A DNA stretch of 64,000 nucleotides from Falciphora oryzae. Taxonomy: Eukaryota; Ascomycota; Sordariomycetes; Magnaporthales; Magnaporthaceae. The stretch spans positions 1,747,780 to 1,811,779 of the forward strand of contig JNVV01000003.1 of assembly GCA_000733355.1 (NCBI GenBank). Direction: 5' to 3'. Made by a program: the position numbers and the translations under genes. Shown here one piece after another: positions 59,279 through 64,000 of this stretch. Within the stretch, counting starts at the first letter, position 1; the number at the start of each line of letters is the position of its first letter. The notes beneath the pieces are model-generated. The model was given only the letters and a program-made list of their open reading frames with translations, made no database searches and was not told where the DNA came from.

Positions 59279-60473
59279 ATGGCGTCGCCAACAGAGGGCA
59301 AGTCTGTAAGGAAGACCCCGCGCCCCTCGTCGTCGCCATCCACAGCCAACACAGCCCCCTATTAACCGCCACCGCCGCCCACAGAACCTCTCCTTCGTCC
59401 TCAACAAGCCCCATGACGTCTGCTTCCAGGAGCGGCCCGTGCCCGAGCTGGCGACGGCGCACGACGTCCTCGTCGCCATCAACTACACGGGCATCTGCGG
59501 CTCCGACGTGCACTACTGGCAGCACGGCGCCATCGGCAACTTCGTCGTCAAGTCGCCCATGGTGCTCGGCCACGAGTCGGCGGGCACCGTCGTCAAGGTC
59601 GGCCCCGCCGTCAAGACCCTCGCCGTCGGCGACCGCGTCGCCCTCGAGCCGGGCTACCCGTGCCGGCGCTGCGCCGCCTGCCTGGGAGGCAAGTACAACC
59701 TCTGCCCGGACATGCGCTTCGCCGCCACCCCGCCCTACGACGGCACCCTGGCCGGGTTCTGGGCGGCGCCCGCAGACTTCTGCTACCGCCTGCCCGACTC
59801 CGTCAGCCTGCAGGAGGGCGCCCTGATCGAGCCGCTCGCCGTGGGGGTCCACATCGCCCGCCAGGCCAACGTCCGCCCCGGCGAGTCCGTCGTCGTCATG
59901 GGCGCGGGGCCCGTCGGCCTTCTCTGCGCCGCCGTCGCGCGCGCGTTCGGCGCCTCCACCGTCGTCAGCGTCGACATCGTCCCGTCCAAGCTCGAGGTCG
60001 CCCGCAAGGTCGCCGCCACCCACACGTACGTGTCGCAGCGCGTTAGCCCGGAGGAGAACGCGCGGGGCATCATCGAGGCCGCGGGGCTGCAGGCCAACGG
60101 CGGCGCAGACGTCGTCATCGACGCCAGCGGCGCCGAGCCGTCAATCCAGGCCAGCCTGCACACCGTCCGCGTCGGCGGCCGCTACGTCCAGGGCGGCATG
60201 GGCCGCGCCGACATCAACTTCCCCATCATGGCGCTCTGCGTCAAGGAGGTGACGGCGAGCGGGTCGTTCCGCTACGGCAGCGGCGACTACAAGCTCGCCA
60301 TCGACCTCGTCGCCCAGGGCAAGGTCGACATCAAGGCCCTCATCAGCGAGACCGTCGCCTTCGGCCAGGCCGAGGACGCCTTCAACAAGGTCAAGGAGGG
60401 CCAAGTCATCAAGGTCCTGATCGCAGGACCCAACGAGGACATCAGCAGGGCCCACGCGGCGGCTTCTTCGTAA
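59279..60473 (+). CDS. xdhA: NAD+-dependent xylitol dehydrogenase
   Basis: A 27-nt first exon (59279-59305) and a second exon (59385-60473) encode 371 residues. The enzyme oxidises xylitol to D-xylulose in the cytosolic pentose pathway. It is a zinc-dependent medium-chain dehydrogenase. Catalytic zinc ligands are Cys47 ([10 protein letters not shown]), His72-Glu73 (GHESAG) and Glu158. The structural-zinc Cys set is Cys102, 105, 108 and 116 ([16 protein letters not shown]). The Rossmann motif GAGPVG is at 182-187, and Asp206 (SVDIVPSK) indicates NAD+ preference. The N-terminus [20 protein letters not shown] is characteristic of fungal xylitol rather than L-arabinitol dehydrogenases. Third codon positions are almost all G or C, suggesting high expression. 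Sorbitol dehydrogenase activity is a common side reaction. Confidence 0.95.
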
Positions 60474-61235
60474 AAGGGGAGTGAGTTGTTGGGTAACGAA
60501 TATCTTTTGTCGGATGATGACCGTGTGATATATACCGAGTAGTTAGTTGTATGTGCATGCGGGTTCAGCCGCTTATTGAGTATCAGACCACCGTGACAGG
60601 GGTCGAGATGCATTTCACCCGGTCGGTTCGCCACGTCGCTTTTGCCTCGTGCCCATGCAGAATCTCGCAGCCGGCATGGCCTGATCTGTGCGCCAGGTAG
60701 GATTGAATCTAGCAGCTCAGCTTCCATGATCGTTCTACCGAATGGCGGGTGGATCCGTGATTCTATCTTCTTTTCTATTAATATCAAGGTGTGCTACAAA
60801 AGGAATGTGTGTTTGTTTCTTACGGACTGGATCTCAAATTTATTTGGCTCGAGTCCACTGGGGTATCAAGATTCCCATACCGATGCAAAATGCATATACA
60901 AGTCGACATAAGAAAAAGAAGTCGAGTAAGAAGCGTAGAAGAGATAAAGGAAAAGTCGAGCCAAGATACACGGATTAAGTATATGTAAAAGAAGACCCAT
61001 CGCCGAGGCCTCATTAACCCGAGATTCAAACTCGGTTGGAAGAAGACATAGGGAAGAAACGAGAAAGGAAATAAAACAGGAGCGTGCTTTTGTACTGCTT
61101 AACGTCATAATCACCAGTGTGATTCTGTCCTTGTCGTTCATCTTAAAAGGTGCCAAAAAGGTTGTTGAAAAATCTTCAATACCCAAGACAAAAATATCGC
61201 TTTGGATTGCTTCAAACGAAAAAAAAAAAAAAAAC
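60474..61235. other. convergent intergenic
   Basis: 3' flanks of xylitol dehydrogenase (+) and the tail-anchored protein (-), AT-richer than the genes. A T-arm-like hairpin at 61019-61035 has no rest of a tRNA around it. Confidence 0.45.
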
Positions 61236-64000
61236 TCAGAGCCAAAGCAGCCACCTGACGCCGCCGACGATGCCCTTCCCGATGCCGAGAAAGATCCGGG
61301 CGATGACGACGACGGCCCAGACGTACCACATGAACCCGACGAGCGCCCACTCGACGGCGAGCCAGCCGGCCCGGCGCACCCAGCGGAACCGGCGGCGGCG
61401 GCGGCGGAGCAGCTTCTCGATGACGTCGACGACGCGCTTGACGCGGAGCCGCTGACCCGCCGCCAGGTCGCGCGACACGTCGTCAGCCTCGTCGGCCGCG
61501 GCGCGCGTTAGCGACGACAAGTCGACGGCGACGCGGGCCCGGACCTCGTCGACGCGAGCGAGGAGCGCCGGCGCCGTGTGCACGCTGAAGGCGTCGCTCT
61601 GGTGCGTCCACTGCCGCGCCGACCGCTGCATCGCCTCCGACGCCTGCTGCGCCGCCCGGCAGTGCCGCGCCGCCACCAGCGCCGGCGGTAACAGGATCTG
61701 CTGCTGCTGCTGCTTCCGAGACTGCCGAGGCTGCGCGGCCGTGGTGCGCTTGGCGAGCTCCGAGGCCAGGATTCCCGACCGGATGATGTGCACCCGCAGG
61801 CGCGCCACCTCGTGCTTGTCCAGCTTGCCGCTGCGCGACAGGGGCGAACCACGCTCCAGAAGCGCCAGGTCTGTGGCTGAGATGCGACGTACCTGGCGCC
61901 GTTGCTTTTGTTTGTCCTTGGACAGGGTGAGCGCGAGGCCAAGATTGACAGGATCGTCGTCCAACCCATCCTCGCCGCCCTTCGGGTTGGGCTGTGGCTG
62001 CATGGCTGGAGAGGGTCCGGGAGACGACGGCGTCGCGGCCTGGACATCCAACCTAGGGGGTCTAAGCAGATCAAAGCGCGGCGACCGCCGACTAGGCGGC
62101 CGGGCAACAGGCATGCGCGCGTCATCAACGTCATCCTGACCTGCCTGACCTCCCGACGACGACTGTGGACTGAAGGGTGGCATGACGTCGAGGAAGTGCT
62201 TGGCTTCTCGCTTGAGCGTCCCCCGCCGTGTGGTCCCCGGGCGCATGGGCACGGGTTCTCTGTCGCGACCCCGGCTCGACTCGTCGTCGGTGACGTCCGT
62301 GTCGGTGTTTGTGAACACCGCATCGTCGGCTCCGGACATATGGCCCGCGGCTGTCGCCTCTGCTCCTGAACCCGCGGCATCCTCTAGCGAGAATGGTTCT
62401 TTCTTCCACAACAGCTCGCTGACCTTGGACACCCCCGATCGCAGGACGCTATCGATGCGCGGTGGCCCTTTGGCGAAAAACCCGCGCAAGCCTGATGACT
62501 CCTCCGTGGTCATCTTGAGACTGGGGTGGCTCTTGTGCGACTTGTGGCTGTCGCCAGTCGTCTTGGACACGAGCTTGCGCACAGGCGACGGTATCCTCGC
62601 CGGGGGAGACCGTCTGAGGCTATCGGGAGACAGACCTGAAGGCGGGGTCGAGTCCAGGATGGGAGGAGAGATGAGGCGTGAGTTTTTCTCGTGCTCGTCT
62701 GGAGCCGAGGTTGCTATGTTTGGAGCGGCGCCTCCGTCGTCCCTATCATCCGGGTGGCCGCGTCCCCTGCTACGGTCGCGCAGCTTCTGTTTGACCCGGC
62801 TGAAAGGATTGCGCGATGGCGATCCGGACCGGCTGGGGGCTGGAGATAGGTCCATGCCGATGGGCAGGACAAAGCCGCCGTCCCCAACGCGCGTGGGCCG
62901 CAGATCCGGCGACGCCGGCTGTGACGAGTCGTAATCGAAAGAGAGCGCCCTGGGACGGCGCCCGAGGAAGGTAGGGACCTCGAGGCTTTCCCGCCCGGCA
63001 CCGGGGCTGGCCGGGGACCCAGGCCCGTTGGCAAATGTGTGGTGCGCACGATCCGACTCCCCAACTGCCTTCTTTAGTGCAGCGAGTGCAGTCATCTTCT
63101 CCTCGGCCACGGCAGGGCTATGGATTGATTCACGCGAGCCGACGCGGCTGTCTATACGGTTGAGAGGCACCGGCACCGAACCCCCTGCCCGCTCGGGCGT
63201 GATCCCAGTGGAAGTGCCCATCGGGAAAGGCTTCGATTTCAGCGTCATGTCCTCCTGGTCGAGGCTAGGACGGCCGGCAGCCTGGGCCAGTCTCTCACGA
63301 TTCTCCCTGGCAATCATCTCCAGCATCTGCTTTTCGAGCGCACCCTTGCCGTCGGCGGTGATAGTGCCTACGCGCACGATCCCACGCTTCTTGCGATCGC
63401 TATCCGAGTCGGACTCTTCCGAGATGGATCCCTTCCTGGGCCGCATAAAGTCGTGGGCCACGGTCCCTGCGAAGGAGCTGCTATGCCGGTGATGCCTGAG
63501 ATGGTGAAGTTTCTGGCGCGCCCGTTCTCTGGCGGTGCTGAGAACGTGCTCGTGGTCTCCCCCGTGAGATGGCTTCCGTTCGAGTTGCAGCGATGAGCGC
63601 TTTGGTGCTGCAGCACTTGTATCCTGGATGGCCTCCTGGATGGAGCTCGGCGCGACGAGCGCCGCGGCCGCCGTTCCGGCCAACAGCGCTCCGACAGTGT
63701 TGAGGTTATTGGAGGGGGATGGCAGTTGGAACGGCTCCGGGCTTTGCGGGAAGACACGCCTCCAGTTACGGTCCTCGACGCACTTCTTATTATCGTCCTG
63801 CTCGAGCCAGTAGACGTCGGCGACCAGGTCTGCCGGGTTGATGAGCCAGTCGACTCGTGGCCTCTTGGGTTTCGTCGTAATAAGCGCCGAGTTCCTAGAA
63901 GGGTTCCCGGGGGGCGGCGAGCCGAGGGCAGTTGCAGGCTCAGCCGGGGCAAACGGTGGCAAAGCGTTCGCGCCGATAGTTCTATTCTGCCCCGTAGCTG
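61236..64000 (-). CDS. large C-terminally membrane-anchored protein, 5' partial
   Basis: The frame is open from the right edge of the window with no in-frame ATG upstream of the visible part, so the start lies outside. About 920 residues are visible. An N-terminal block (RPRVDWLINPADLVADVYWLEQDD…RNWRRVFP) looks conserved. A hydrophobic patch of about 25 residues follows (NTVGALLAGTAAAALVAP). Then come roughly 500 residues of Ser/Pro/Arg-rich disordered sequence with possible phosphosites. Near the C-terminus a predicted helical segment (ALLARVDEVRARVAVDLSSL) precedes a basic RRRRRFRW stretch. The end is one long or two short membrane helices (AGWLAVEWALVGFMWYVWAVVVIARIF) just before the stop. 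I do not recognise the family. It is probably an ER, nuclear-envelope or plasma-membrane-anchored scaffold. Antisense frames here are shadows. Confidence 0.8.
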   Translation of the reverse strand, partial: ATGQNRTIGANALPPFAPAEPATALGSPPPGNPSRNSALITTKPKRPRVDWLINPADLVADVYWLEQDDNKKCVEDRNWRRVFPQSPEPFQLPSPSNNLNTVGALLAGTAAAALVAPSSIQEAIQDTSAAAPKRSSLQLERKPSHGGDHEHVLSTARERARQKLHHLRHHRHSSSFAGTVAHDFMRPRKGSISEESDSDSDRKKRGIVRVGTITADGKGALEKQMLEMIARENRERLAQAAGRPSLDQEDMTLKSKPFPMGTSTGITPERAGGSVPVPLNRIDSRVGSRESIHSPAVAEEKMTALAALKKAVGESDRAHHTFANGPGSPASPGAGRESLEVPTFLGRRPRALSFDYDSSQPASPDLRPTRVGDGGFVLPIGMDLSPAPSRSGSPSRNPFSRVKQKLRDRSRGRGHPDDRDDGGAAPNIATSAPDEHEKNSRLISPPILDSTPPSGLSPDSLRRSPPARIPSPVRKLVSKTTGDSHKSHKSHPSLKMTTEESSGLRGFFAKGPPRIDSVLRSGVSKVSELLWKKEPFSLEDAAGSGAEATAAGHMSGADDAVFTNTDTDVTDDESSRGRDREPVPMRPGTTRRGTLKREAKHFLDVMPPFSPQSSSGGQAGQDDVDDARMPVARPPSRRSPRFDLLRPPRLDVQAATPSSPGPSPAMQPQPNPKGGEDGLDDDPVNLGLALTLSKDKQKQRRQVRRISATDLALLERGSPLSRSGKLDKHEVARLRVHIIRSGILASELAKRTTAAQPRQSRKQQQQQILLPPALVAARHCRAAQQASEAMQRSARQWTHQSDAFSVHTAPALLARVDEVRARVAVDLSSLTRAAADEADDVSRDLAAGQRLRVKRVVDVIEKLLRRRRRRFRWVRRAGWLAVEWALVGFMWYVWAVVVIARIFLGIGKGIVGGVRWLLWL

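Noticed and set aside
59274..60023. Long antisense frames over xylitol dehydrogenase, and similar ones over PIG-U, IleRS and the 61-64 kb gene
   Set aside because: They are by-products of GC-rich third codon positions in the real genes and show repetitive Arg/Gly/Asp-rich composition.
61019..61035. tRNA T-arm-like hairpin (CCGAG-ATTCAAA-CTCGG)
   Set aside because: The loop lacks the TTC start at the right place, and no D-arm, anticodon arm or acceptor stem surrounds it.

Overview
The window looks like nuclear DNA of a filamentous ascomycete, most likely a Sordariomycete. Coding regions are GC-rich and favour G or C at third codon positions. Introns are short (44-240 nt) with GTRNGT-type donors, CTAAC/CTGAC-like branch points and YAG acceptors. 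The gene set (AA9 LPMO with a fungal CBM1, xylitol dehydrogenase, DHA14 drug transporter, SAM37, PIG-U, mitochondrial IleRS) fits a plant-biomass-degrading mould. All exon joins were worked out by hand from reading frame and splice consensus. No database search was possible.

Layout. 0-9 kb: a 14-TM MFS exporter (-), a nuclear-looking two-repeat DUF7726-like protein (+), a small secreted Cys-rich protein (-) and a membrane-anchored HSL-type esterase/lipase (-). 11.4-12.9 kb: a three-exon 2-oxoglutarate/Fe(II) oxygenase that is a close homologue of the bacterial ethylene-forming enzyme. 15.0-15.5 kb: a Harbinger-like MITE with a 300-bp solo LTR nested inside it. 16.6-22.3 kb: a secretome stretch with an AA9 LPMO-CBM1, a small GPI-type protein and a DUF7888-like secreted protein. 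24.2-25.7 kb: a six-exon seven-TM protein. 27.1-28.8 kb: SAM37 (-). 28.8-50.7 kb: about 22 kb with no confident gene. It holds many homopolymer tracts, a 188-N assembly gap, one plausible two-exon candidate and one leader-like transcription unit. 50.7-64 kb: dense housekeeping DNA with an unknown nuclear protein (-) divergent from mitochondrial isoleucyl-tRNA synthetase (+), PIG-U (-) divergent from xylitol dehydrogenase (+), and a large tail-anchored protein (-) that runs off the right edge.

Functionally, the LPMO (cellulose or hemicellulose oxidation outside the cell) and xylitol dehydrogenase (pentose catabolism in the cytosol) belong to the same lignocellulose lifestyle. A GGCTAAA element, the XlnR/Xyr1 type, lies between PIG-U and xylitol dehydrogenase. 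There is no recognisable secondary-metabolite cluster, CRISPR array, rRNA or tRNA. The most notable items are the EFE homologue with every known catalytic hallmark residue, the nested transposon pair, and the very large gene-poor interval.
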